Source: Pisolithus tinctorius | Lineage: Eukaryota > Basidiomycota > Agaricomycetes > Boletales > Pisolithaceae | DNA: 64,000 bases | Assembly: GCA_024663395.1 (NCBI GenBank) | Contig: JANFAH010000051.1 | Location: 430,074-494,073 of the forward strand | Direction of reading: 5' to 3' | Part shown: piece after piece, positions 35,990 through 46,826 of the stretch | Position numbering within the stretch: the stretch's first letter is position 1 | How the letters are laid out: each line of letters starts with the position of its first letter | Notes under the pieces: model-generated | Databases searched by the model: none | What the model saw: the letters and a program-made list of their open reading frames with translations, nothing else | What the model was told of the DNA's origin: nothing | Translations under genes and position numbers: made by a program

Positions 35990-37124
35990 ATGAATCTGCA
36001 ACGCTACTTTCCTGTTCTCGTTTTATTCTTCCCTATGATCCCGATCAAATACCTCCTCCTCACTGGTTACCTCTTTTGGCCCATCATCACCCAGGTGCAG
36101 AGGCTTACATTCTACGGCATTCGCGGGTATGCAGTGTCGGATGGTTTTATGAAACTGGTGTTTGCAGAGCTGTGGCGTCCTTTGTGCATGCTCCAGATGC
36201 CACTCGCTACGTCGCGGCGATCCAGACAGAATTTGGTGGTCTTGAAGATCTCCTTTCAAGCACAAACGAGGTCATGCCCATCGTCCAAAGTCTGACTGAA
36301 GCTCACCTATCTATTGGCGACCTCGTTATTCTGGTGAAGAGCAGCTCCTTGAGTTCTCGTGCTGTACTGGGGGAGAGTTGACTGCTGTCGCTGTTGAAAC
36401 AAAAGAAGTCGTACGGGGTCTCCAGAAGCTTTTCGCTCAAGTTGGGGAACTGTGGACGTGTGGGTGAAAGCATATTAGCATATGAGCAATTTCTGATTCT
36501 TTCTAAACAGCGTGCTGTCAGTTAATGAAAACCTGCTGGATCTCCTTCATCATCGCATTTCGCCCATTTCAACACTTTCTGCGTATTGCTACGTGATTGG
36601 CAATTCTCTCCATTCAAATGAATGCTCTGCGTCAGATGTTCGCATTTCCCAGGCATTTCAGCAGACGTTATTTCAGTTCCAGCTTGGATTATCGGCCCTG
36701 ATACGTCGAGTCGTCCAGGTCCAAGGCTCTCTAAATGGCATCGAAGTCCACCTTGATGCTGTCCGACCTGGTAGCAATGGAGAACAGCATTTTGATAGCA
36801 GAGCGGTCTGAAGTCCTTGCTGAACTCCTCACGTTCCTGGGGCTAAACCGACAGCGAATGGCAACATTGGATTCTCAGCTTAGGTCACTCCAGGAGGTTA
36901 CACGCTACCGTACTCTTGCTACCCGGTATGTTTCCAATACCTTGTTGGGATTGACAGAGTTGGAGGAGGCCTTGGAGGTACTGAGATCATTGGTGGTGGG
37001 AGCCGATCTGATTGATGAAGTGCCAATGGAGGTTTTCATCAGTGCATTGACGAAGGGAATGGAGAGGCTCCATCAGGCTGGCGGTGGAGGAACTCGTGTC
37101 CTCACCCCTGTGCTAACAACGTAA
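35990..37124 (+). pseudogene. Gene A, full-length right copy, frameshifted (unknown function)
   Basis: Starts at the ATG at 35990 with a hydrophobic N-terminus (YFPVLVLFFPMIPIKYLLLT, then GYLFWPIITQVQRLTF), probably one or two membrane segments. It then reads VCRAVASFVHAPDATRYVAA, IQTEFGGLEDLLSS, VAVETKEVVRGLQKLFAQVG, an intron ending in aacag near 36511, VLSVNENLLDLLHHRISP, FQFQLGLSALIRRVVQV and the C-terminal helices to LTPVLTT (stop 37122-37124). Frame jumps near 36150, 36378 and 36760 break it. I know this only as a recurrent uncharacterised Agaricomycete family with helical coiled regions. The repeat arm begins inside it at 36917, so this locus is the uninterrupted parent of the truncated copy at 13274-13481. 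Confidence 0.65.
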
Positions 37125-38165
37125 CTACATTTTCGTGACTTCTGTGCTTTGAACAAAAAATATCCACTCCATGTACCATGTCTTACCTTCTAAACTGTTT
37201 TTGCAAAATAAAGTTGTTATGTTTTGTTACATGCTCAGACCTCGAATAGCTGCTTGTCGGTCTACAGGTTTACTGGTGGGAGTTATTGCTCGAAGAACTT
37301 ACTTAACCCATACTCGGGTCGGTCGTCTGTGCTGCATCGCTCGCTCTATCCGTCGGTTTCGACAACGTTTCAAGGCAAGAATGGCCTCCTCCGGTCGTTG
37401 AGTCTCGAATGTCACTCATGCCACGCTTAGGAAATCCTCTGCTTCACCTACCGGATCCGGTCAAGTTCCTTGTCAATGTCAATGGTGAACGCGAGTGGGG
37501 CAGCTGGATGGAGAAGGGTGGTGTAGGGGTGTTTGAGAGTGCCTGGCTTTATCTTGCACGGTGGGCGCGAATAGCCTTTTCGTTCGAGAAACTTCGTTCA
37601 TTGACTAAATTATGTGTTTATTCTCTGCCCAAGACTTAGATAGCAAGTTAGCAGGCGTTCCTTTGAGCAAACACCCTTGCCATACCCCCGCCACCACGAG
37701 ACTCAGCATCGAGAACTTCAAGTGCCCGATTTCAGACGAAACATGTCCACAGCACCGCCGCTGCAACGTCTGCACTGTCGACACCGATACACGTCGCCCA
37801 TTATATGCAGACCCGCTCCTCCCTCCTGTTATTTGTCATGACACCTGCCCTTTGCCATGCTTTCCATGCAGCCTTTGGTTTACCTCATCCAGCTTCGCAC
37901 GAAGGGTGTAGTGGTCCTGTACGTGAACCTCCGATTATCGCCAGATGATTCTAACTATCCTTGGGATGATGTGCCAGCCACCATACCGACGACATATTTT
38001 GGGGCTAGCTACAGAGGTCGATTACGCTGTTAAGTACTGCACTTTCTTCGCAGCCGTTTTCACGACAGTTGGCGAGTATCTCTCTACTAGGTTAGCCTCA
38101 GCTGGTTTTCGCTCTCTTGTTAGTCTGACATGCATTTGTTTGTTGATCAAGATCAACCTGCATTG
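37125..38165. other. Right arm interval between gene A and GYF, no assigned gene
   Basis: Open plus-strand frames at 37171-37401, 37409-37639 (ATG, MSLMPRLGNPLLHLPDPV), 37612-37911 and 37945-38166 are mirrored in the left arm but match no family I know. The expected 5' exons of the GYF gene are not found here, so it is 5'-truncated. Confidence 0.35.
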
Positions 38166-41147
38166 ATGCCTCGAAAGTTGTCACTGTCCAACACGCAGGG
38201 TAGTTCATTGGCCTCCCCTCGTGAGGCACTTTCTTCCCCGCGCAATAGAATGGGTACATTTGGTTCTGGTTTCGACGGCGTTCTCAATAACGGGGATTCT
38301 TGGTCGAGGAGACGTCCTTCTGCGAGTCTCGTTGGAACAGCCGGTACTCCAGCACGGCCGGAGGGCAAAGATGTGGAGTCGAGGCATTCAAACACCAAAG
38401 AAGAGGAGGTTTATGTTCCCTTGGACGTTGATGAAGGTGACCTCACCGGGAACAAACCAACAACTCCCGTCAGCCAGTCCAGATCGGTCTCGGGCGGTGT
38501 CTGCAGATGATAGTCAGCCATCCACATCTATTGGCGCTTCTGTTGTCCAGGGTGTTGCTGATATGAACTTGGGAGAACCAAACAATTTGGATATGAGCCT
38601 GCAAATCACAATGGCTACTAGCGCTCCGGTAACTGGATCCTCAGGGTCAAGTGCAAGGTCTGTCTGACCCTTGGAAAGTGTTCGATGCTCTTACCCTCAT
38701 CTTGTAGGTCCATTCCGCGCTGATGTTATGCAAAGTAGTTTGATGAAGGTTACTTTACCCCCGAGTTACTCATGAAACGCACATATTTGGACGTCGAATG
38801 GATTCCTGTTGCAGCTCTTGAGCGACGCTCTAACGGAGGAAAAGTCTTTCTTTCGCAGCCACTCTCAGTTCCTGGTTCACCGGGATTGACTCTCCGCACG
38901 GAGTCACCTCACGGCTACTCTCCCGCCCATGAACATAGCACCTTTGATGGTCACCAACCTGTACCACAACGGGCAGTACGAAGCACGCCCTTGGATCCGT
39001 CATACCTCAGTAATGCCTCTCCTTCAGACTCTCCGTCCTCATCCTTGGGAGCTGCCACATTTGGTGATGGCTCGCCGGACCCAACAGTATTTGGCAGTAG
39101 AGGCGGAGGTAGTGCATACTCCGGTGACAGGGTACCGTTCAGTAACAGGACACCTGGCAGGGCTACTTCGCTTGATACATTTGGCCGTTACAACGAAGGA
39201 ACACCGTGGTCGGCAGGTCTCAGCCCAATGAACCAGGGCTTCAGCACGAATGAACGACATCCTTTCACCGATGGCTATAGCAGCATAACCTCGAATATGA
39301 TAGGTCCCAATATTCCCGTGACCCAAGTCCATGGATTCAACCAGGAGCCGTCCAACGATGCACCGTACAACAACATGGGCGGCCTCGGCGGTCACCAACA
39401 CCCTCCATTCGCAAAACAGGTTATTGAGGCCAATGGAATAACGTTTAGTAATGGCATGATTAATGGTCTCAGCGAATCGCAGTACAATTCTCCGACTCGG
39501 TCCCAGTACTCCCAGCCGTCTGCCTCATTCCCACCCTCTGCGCAACATCAGGCTGTGTCACCCTTTGGAGAGGCGTTGACGCAGCCCTCAGTATCCCCTC
39601 ACGTATCTCACCTCCCGACCTCTGCCATACAAGCTAATAGTGGTACATCACCCTGGCCTGACCCATCTCCTGTCTGCCGTACGAGAACAGTTGACACCTC
39701 TGCTACCTCATCACCGGCTGTGATGTCGGCTCAAGCTCAGCAAGGATTTAACTGGGCTCGACCGATTCAGCCTCCTCAGGCCGTACCTCAACTGAAGGAC
39801 CCATCTCCTTGGCTGACGGCGTCTTTGGGGGGTACCGATGACAGATGGAAAGAGATCCCTGATGGGCAAGGCGCAGAGGATGTTTTCGTTGCTGGTTCTC
39901 CTATTGATGGAGGAGTCCCTACTCCTCCTGTCCCGCAGACACCGGCGGATGAGCTTCCAGTAGCGTCCGCAGCTCCAATACCAGCGTCTCAACCGGTCCC
40001 CCCCAGTAGCGATCCCCAAGTGACAAGCAAACCTAGCCGTAAGTCAACAGCACATGACGCTCATGCATCAGTTACTGTGCCAAAGGGTACACCAGCAAGC
40101 GTTGTCAAGGGTCCATCTCCTGTTCCTACAATCTCCCCGCCTGCACCGAAATCTGTGTGGTCCACTGCGGACGAGGAGAGGAAGGTGAAACCTACTGCGA
40201 CAATGAGTTTTCGCGAGATTCAGGAGGCAGAGGCGAAGATGACAGAGGCACGTAAGGCTTCTGAGAAGGAGCAAGAACGCGCCTGCAGTAACATCGCAAC
40301 TTCTCTCGTTGCTTCCGATTCCGAAGACGCCCAGCCATTTACTGCATCCTGGGGATTGCTGACATCCCAAGCGGGAGGAAGAAATACCGCAGCACCGAAG
40401 GAGCCCCCGACGCCTGTTACCCCCAGTGCGCCTGTTTGGACGACCGCTGCACCAACCGCTACCGTAAAGAAGTCGATGAAGGAGATCCAAGAGGAAGAGG
40501 AGAGGATGAAGAAGGTAATAGTGAGAGAGAGCGTGGCGTCCGCCGCTGCCCGCCGGCCTTACGCTGAGACTACCTTCAAGGTTGGTGTTAATTCGTCTTG
40601 TCAGTTTCTCTGTTGCTGATACAGTACTACACTAGACTGCGCCTAGTGCACAGAATACTGGCAGCGGTGCATGGTCAGCTATTGGGGCAAACGGTAAACC
40701 AGCCACGCCTGTGGCTGCTCCCCCGACCCGCGGCGACTACGCCTGGCTCAACAGTTGCTGTAGGACCTCCGGCTACAGTACCTCGACAACACGGTGCCGC
40801 TACGCGACCGGGAACGTCGGCGGCTACGCTGGCACCTACTAAACCCGCTGCAACACCACGTGTGGAGGATTCTCCTGTTACTCCGTCGCATGAATTCTTG
40901 AAATGGCTGAGTGATTCATTGAAGGGCTTAAATAGCTCCGTCAATTGTGAGTGATGTTGTCGGCACGATTCTAGCTAACTCGTCTCTGAACCCACTTGCA
41001 GTGGAAGAGATCACTTCGATGCTTTTCTCGTTCCCGCTCGACCCGGACCGTCAACGATCGAGATTATTTCTGACCTTATCTATGCCAACAGCACGACGCT
41101 TGAAAACGTTAATCAGTGCACAACGATTGTTACAATCACGAATTAAA
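38166..41147 (+). pseudogene. GYF-domain (SMY2/GIGYF-like) protein pseudogene, right copy, 5'-truncated
   Basis: GYF domains bind proline-rich peptides in translational control and mRNA-decay or trafficking complexes. Recognisable order: PRKLSLSNTQG and GSGFDGVLNNGDSWSRRR; the GYF domain, split by an intron (about 38660-38708), as DPQGQVQGPFRADVMQS and GYFTPELLMKRTYLDVEWIP; a frame of 615 codons (38772-40619) with a Ser/Pro/Gln-rich middle and charged helices MSFREIQEAEAKM and SMKEIQEEEERMKK; then HEFLKWLSDSLKGLNSS and, after an intron, VEEITSMLFSFPL. Lesions: the usual N-terminal part is absent; a frame change lies near 38490; at the conserved W-x-Y of the GYF domain the reading is Leu-x-stop (TAA near 38630); one base is missing before FDEGYF; and the last exon has lost one C near 41048. 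All but the last are shared with the left copy. Confidence 0.8.
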
Positions 41148-41407
41148 GGACGATCGATGGCTGCTACCATCTGAGGTTTTGGCGCAGGATGACGATCCTC
41201 CACTCATATCGGGCCGGGCGCTCCGATTGACTCATTTCTGGACCCGGGTCTGCTGATAATTATTTCGGGAGGACCCGCTGTCACTGTCATGTTAGTCACA
41301 AAGCCAACATAGTCTCTTTGTTCTGTGCTCCGCCACTGACGAAGTATCTTGTAGGGGGTTATTGGCGATGATTTTGCATCCATCTTTCAACTTCCCATCA
41401 GCTCTAC

Positions 41408-44221
41408 ATGCAGTCCACTCTCGTGAATAACATTTTACACTATACTCCGTGGCGTAGGCGCACATTTGAGCCGTACAAGCTTGCTCAACAAGTCCGAAAG
41501 GAGAGAACTTTGCGACGTCTTGAGCTGTCAGAGGTTCCCGATGCAATTCTAGCAGGCGATCCAAGTTCTATGGACGGGGCAGATACCGAGCCACTTACTT
41601 CTGAGGTGCCCGACGCAACCTCAGCAGATGATCCAAGTCCCGTGGACGAGGCGAATACTGAGCCACCTACTTCGGAAGTGCCTGGCACAACTCCAGCGGA
41701 TAATCCAAGTCCCATGGACGAGGCGGATACTGAGCCACCTACTTCAGAGGTGCCCGGCGTAACTCTAGGAGACGATCCAATCTCTGTGGATGGGGCAGAT
41801 ACCAAGCCATTCACCTCTTCACGACATGATGCCCTTGCGGCGTTGGTGCACCTGTCGGACTGCACCATGGACATATCAAGGTATGTAGTGTTTGGCCGCT
41901 TCAGGTGTGGCCGTCTTATCTTTGCTGATTCGTTCTGTTATAGGAAACTAGTTCTCGTCTAGGCTCTACTGTCGAGCGGCCCAGATTTCCTACCCCGCCG
42001 CCGCATTCTATGTCCAAGAGGCCCAGGTCTCCTACCCCACCAATTGGACTTAATGGTATGGCAAAACGTACGACCAGTTCCCACCCCATGAAGAAGATGA
42101 AGACCAGCCATACTGTTTCCGGCACGAGCTCTCATGGACCCATAGCGAAACCCCATACTGTGAAGGGGCCTAGGTTAAGATTAGAACAGGATTCCATTCG
42201 TACTGCACAGGATACTGGAACGGATAATTCCAATTGCACCGAGAGCACGGTACGTCGTTCCAGACGACAGGCCACCTTGCCAATACATTTATGTATTTTT
42301 TTATTCGTATAATAGGATTCTTCGGCCCAACTTCGGGAAGTTGACATGGAGGGGAGCCAAGCCATCGTACCTTCACTTTCAGATTTCCGATGCCCCGAGA
42401 GATATTCATGGGTGCAATGGCAACACTACGTTTAGCTGGCCAAGGACGAACTCACGGAGCCAACACAAGTCCTCACGGTGAACACATTCCCGATCTGAAC
42501 GACAGGCCCTCTGGAAGCCTGCAGCAAGACGCCGGGTCTAATGCTCAACGGAATGAATCTACCTCCAACGGTACTGTCATACCTATGTTGTCCCCTGAGG
42601 CACCACAAGACTTGAATGATCGATTCTCATCCATCTCATCGACGCCTGGGCCTCTCCCACTCCCCTGCCCGTCGCCGCCCAGTTCGTTGCTCCTGACTTT
42701 TACGGACCAGGATCAATTGCAACCTCCGGAGGAGAGAATTCTGCATATGCAGATTGCACGGTCTGTACATCACCCAGGGCCCCCAACTCCGGGCGAGGAC
42801 GGCGGACCCGGTCCAGTGTCTAGTATTCTACGAAACCAGCATTACCCCATTTCCGATGACGGCAGGGCACCTCGTCCTCATAATGAACTCGATCCCGACC
42901 CAAATGATGGACCCTCTGGAAGGCTGCTGCATGACGTCGGGTCTAATGCGCAACGGAACGAATCTACCTCCAACCGTAATGTCGTGCCCCGTTGATTTCT
43001 GAGGCACCACCAGACATGAATGGTCAATTCTCATCCATCTCATCAACCTGGCCCTCATCTGCTTCCCTGCCCGTCGCTTCCCAGTTCATCGCTCCCGACT
43101 TCTACAGACCAACTACCTCCAGCGGAGAGAACTTCCCCACAGTCTGTATGTCACCCACGATTCGGTGAGGATGGTATACCCGGTTTGACGTCTAGAACTC
43201 CACGAAATCAGTACTACCCTGTTTTCGATGGCAGCCAAGCGTCCGGCATGCCCACACCTGCTACCATGCATGAAAACTGCCCAACACCGTCGATGCATGA
43301 TTTTTCGGTTTCTGCTCGCGCGAACGAATCGGCTCAGTCAGATGCTGGCATTGCTGGTGTGGAGCTGGACAACGATCATTGGCAAGATGATGCCCTTGCA
43401 CCTACGACAATAGCGCATCCTTCGATGACTCCGTCATTGCTGGCTTGCGATCACCTGTCATCACCTGTTGCGACTGTGACCATAGACTCGCTACCAGGTC
43501 TTGTCGCCGATAGACCTGAGTTCCCACCGGATAATTTGGTTTCACATCCTGGTACTGTCTATTGGCTTTTTGCTGCTGCTTGTTGCTGACAACTTACAAG
43601 TGCCCGATTTTCATTATGATTGCATGGATAATGTCAACGTCGAAGATGGCGATGAAGGTTATGGTATGGTAGCTACAGACCAATCCCGAGTGCCTGGTTT
43701 CCACGACGACGATGCTGGGCTTGCCGATTCTAGCAGAAATCCCGATGTGAGCCAGCGATCCCCAGGATGGCAGGATACTTGCCCTATAAAATCAGGGCCT
43801 TATGGGAGTGACATCCACAATCGAAAGGAGAGCGGTGGAGGACCTTCCCCATCTCCTCAACCTGGTACTGTGTCTATTGACCCGTTGCCACTGTTTTCTA
43901 CTGACGAATTCCAAGTAGCCGATTTCCATGACGAGTGTGTAATGGAATATGGAGATGTTGAACATAACGATGAAGGGTATGGTTCAGCAGCTGCTGACGA
44001 GTCCCAAGTGGCCGGTTCCCACGATGACCATGCCATGGAATGGACATAACGATGTTGATACCGAAGATTACGATGAAGATTGGAGAGGCTATGTGGCAGA
44101 CTGCGATGGCGAAGATGAGCCCGTCGGTTTTAGCGGGCATACATCGGAGAACCCAGGTGTAAGCCAGGGATTTGCAGGACAGCAGCCTTCAGATAAGGCA
44201 AGTAATAGGTGTATGGTATGA
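41408..44221 (+). CDS. Gene R, right copy: acidic, internally repeated protein (unknown function)
   Basis: The first segment reads YTPWRRRTFEPYKLAQQVRK and then four 24-residue acidic repeats. Following segments: a basic-proline block MSKRPRSPTPPIGLNGMAKR that could direct nuclear import; GSNAQRNESTSN units repeated at a period of about 410 bp (42489 and 42900), each followed by FSSISSTPGP and a proline-rich tract; and two diverged acidic units (about 43592-43770 and 43906-44190) sharing VADFHDE or VPDFHYD, DEGYG and a VSQ motif. Frame changes at about 41960, 42990, 43330 and 44045 fit a mix of introns and indels. The composition suggests a disordered nuclear protein. It runs directly into gene F and may be the same gene. 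No domain of known function was recognised. Confidence 0.45.
41528..41815 (+). repeat. Four 72-bp in-frame tandem repeats, right copy
   Basis: Units at 41528-41599, 41600-41671, 41672-41743 and 41744-41815. Each encodes 24 residues from SEVP to TEPPT-like, with variants at about a third of positions, so the array is old relative to the arm duplication. The left arm has the same four units at 8579-8866. Confidence 0.9.
42489..43300 (+). repeat. Two diverged tandem units of about 410 bp within gene R
   Basis: Unit one starts near 42489 (PDLNDRPSGSLQQD) and unit two near 42900 (DPNDGPSGRLLHD). Both contain GSNAQRNESTSN, FSSISSTPGP and a proline/serine tract, ending in RNQHYPI or RNQYYPV plus DDG or DGS. 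Mirrored in the left arm (about 7080-7900). Confidence 0.75.
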
Positions 44222-45609
44222 TCTCGCCCCAACATTCCTTCCTCATAACATGTACTGAAGTAGCTGTATGCAGGACGTGGCTCTCGAGCAGCTCTTGGGA
44301 GGCGACCAGGTCTGTACTGCTGTACGAAGCTATGCTGCATATGTTCATGAATTTTCAGAACCAGTCCGTGACAAAGGCAGATCTAATCGTACTCACGTCC
44401 GCAGTGCTAGACTTGCGTGATGCTATAGTGACGCAGGGAGCCATGGAAAAATCATCTCCAGCCCCGAAAGGGCTATCTACGGTCACACCTGCCAACCCCA
44501 CGCTTAACCCTGAGGAAGAGCAGGTGCCCAACTATGAACGAAAATACCGAGATGGTGTGACACTCGTTTTACAGGTAGGTCTAGCACCCTGGGTGATGTA
44601 TCTTGATACTAGGATTAATGTCTTACAGGAGAACGTGCGGCAGCATGCAGTCCACCTACTAGGTCGAGGGAACAAGTGGTGTCCTTTTCCAATGGCGAGC
44701 GTCGTGTCATCACAAGAAACTGCACTATATGCTGCTACAGGGCGTGGAGGGCCCACTGCTGAGGACTTCCGTTTGGACTTCCAAGGACCGCTTTCTTCGG
44801 ACTGGAACAAACGTGCTACAGAAGTCTTTGCATCTCACTTCTTTGAATGTGGATGGTATGGTTCTCCAAACAAAAGCGCTATTAAGAAAGTCTTCCGGAC
44901 TCACCTGCGCACCCTACGTGCGCAGTACACGGATTTGCAAGCCGATAGTGACCCTGATGACGAGCAGCTGCAAATTAAGCGTGACGAAGAAAAGGAGAAT
45001 GCAAGAGATCAGAGACGCCGCTCGGTAAGATTTCTTCTGACATGGCGTAGGACTCTGCTGAATTCTGGCTGCCTTTCATAGCTGCGACATCGTCGGGCAA
45101 ATGCTTGCTCGGCACATCTGGACCTTGCGCACTTTAAGCCCCTTTGGAAAACCCTGCCCCATGATGCAATGAGTGGCGACGAGTCCGACCACCTGCCTGG
45201 TTTGAAGCGATATGCCATTACGCGACTGAACTGGCGCTCTCAGATGGCTACCGATTGGTTACGAGTGTTTGATCTTATTCATCTTTCCACCCGGTTCAAT
45301 GCGAATGGCCGAGCCAAACGTGGTGCTTTCCCACATACGCGGGTCCCTTCACGCCGGGTGGAATCAGCAGGTGCGGCAGTCCCAGGCTTACCGAGCAACT
45401 TCTATGATAGTACCTGGCTCCTCAATCTGGATGACGATGATAAAGTCAGGCTCAACATACTTCCAGAGGTGGATTTATCACACACGGAGGCTGTTTTGAG
45501 GTAAGTTACAGTTCATCCCCTCGCTTGTACTCCATGCGGAACATATCACACATTTCTAGGGTAGCGGAGAAATTCAAGGGCGTGAAAGGGAGGAAGCTTG
45601 CAAGTAGCG
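44209..45609 (+). CDS. Gene F, right copy (Agaricomycete family of unknown function)
   Basis: Exons, as far as readable: LLYEAMLHMFMNFQNQSVTK and LTSAVLDLRDAIVTQGAMEK up to about 44574; ENVRQHAVHLLGRGNKW to RDQRRRS ending at about 45024, with SSDWNKRATEVFASHFFECG; a 57-bp intron (gtaaga to catag, about 45025-45081); RANACSAHLDLAHFKPLWK to SHTEAVLR (about 45500), with DAMSGDESDHLPG, NWRSQMATDWLRVFDLIHL and VPGLPSNFYDSTWL; and a short basic exon VAEKFKGVKGRKLASSE. I recall this ordered set of blocks from many uncharacterised Agaricomycete proteins, often near DNA transposons, but know of no biochemical function. No lesion is visible in these exons. The true 5' end is unclear and gene R may supply it. 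Confidence 0.6.
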
Positions 45610-46079
45610 AGGTACGCAGTTCTTAGGCTTGGATCATTATCCTATTAGAAGGAACGCGTTCTGTGGTGTACTTGTGGATAGCTGTTACTACTTGCAGGCG
45701 TGTGCATGCTTGGCCCCTGGTACACGTCACCTCTCAATGTACTCGTGTCGAGCCTTAGCATTAGTAGATTGTTGTTCGTTGCTTAGTTTTCCTTCTCGTG
45801 CTATCATATCTGGCAGGCATGACTACGCAACATCTGATGCCAACGATGAATGCATGTTCTGATCACTCAAGATCGCTCACCCCGTTATTTTGTCGTTTCC
45901 AAGGATAATGTATGGTTCAACTATTCCTATCTTATTGCAACTGACCACCGAACCTGGTTTGATCGCAGAACCATTTCCGCTGTGTATATTATCCTGGTGG
46001 CTTCAACAGGCACGTTTCCCTCATCTCTCCACAATTTCGCTTGCGAACTCGAAGAGTTTCGTGAAACAGGCTACCATAT
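45610..46079. other. Right arm interval without a recognised gene
   Basis: Open frames at 45629-45862 and 45850-46101 have no recognisable content. Possibly 3' sequence of gene F or decayed TPR units. Confidence 0.3.
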
Positions 46080-46826
46080 GCGAGTTGGAGGGAACGATTG
46101 AGCTGTTCCGTGCAGCGTTGGAACTACGTCCCCCTGGGCATCAACATTGGTCTTCGTCGCTCGTGAACTTGTTCTCTGTCTCTCGAATAGATATGAAAAT
46201 CAAGGGGTATTATACTCAGATGCGCAGGACTAGAGCTCTGTCTGCCAGGCCATCCTGACCATGGCATACCTCTTCACAACCTTGCTTGCGACCTCAGGAG
46301 GAGGTTTGCGAAAAAGGCTGCGATCCGCGACTTGGGGGGGGGGAGGTGAGTGACTTGCTCCGTCAAGCTTCAGAACGACATCCCCCTGGACATTCTGATC
46401 GGTTCTCAACGATTGGTCCTGATTGGTCTTCATCCCTCCGTGAACTTGCTCTCTGTCTGTTCAATAGACATGCCAAGCTTCGGGTAGTCGATGGCTTGGA
46501 AGAAGCCATCCCGCTTGGACGCACAGTGCTAGAGCTCTGTCCAACAGGACATCCCGATCGTGGCATATCTCTCCACCTTGCTCATGGCCTTTGGACGAAG
46601 TTTCAGTAACAGGCACGCATGCCTCAGTTGCGCAGGGCATGTTTTCTTGATCAGGCTACGTCGGTGGTCCATCCATCCAACGAGCAGGGCTGATATCGCC
46701 TCTTCCCTTTTCAACCAGGCCATGACGACTGACTTAGACGATGCCATGTGTCTTTCAATGTCACACTCGGAGCTCCGATTACCTCATGAAGGTGTTTCTG
46801 TTACAGGATGTGTTCAGAACCACTGA
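46080..46826 (+). pseudogene. TPR-repeat protein fragment, right copy
   Basis: Tetratricopeptide-type units with PPGH turns: EGTIELFRAALELRPPGHQH, then a frame jump, ERHPPGHSDR with SSLRELALCLFNRHAK, EAIPLGRTVLELCPTGHPDR and ISLHLAHGLWTKFQ with a stop at 46607-46609. Past that, another frame continues IRLRRWSIHPTSRADIASS. Frame changes between units and a short run of 10 G at about 46334-46343 (8 in the left arm) break it. Probably a remnant of a long TPR scaffold of the kind often fused to CHAT peptidases; no such domain is present. Confidence 0.75.

Noticed and set aside
38153..38398. Minus-strand frame opposite the GYF gene (and its mirror at 12002-12193)
   Set aside because: The sense strand encodes recognisable GYF-protein sequence; the antisense frame is a by-product.
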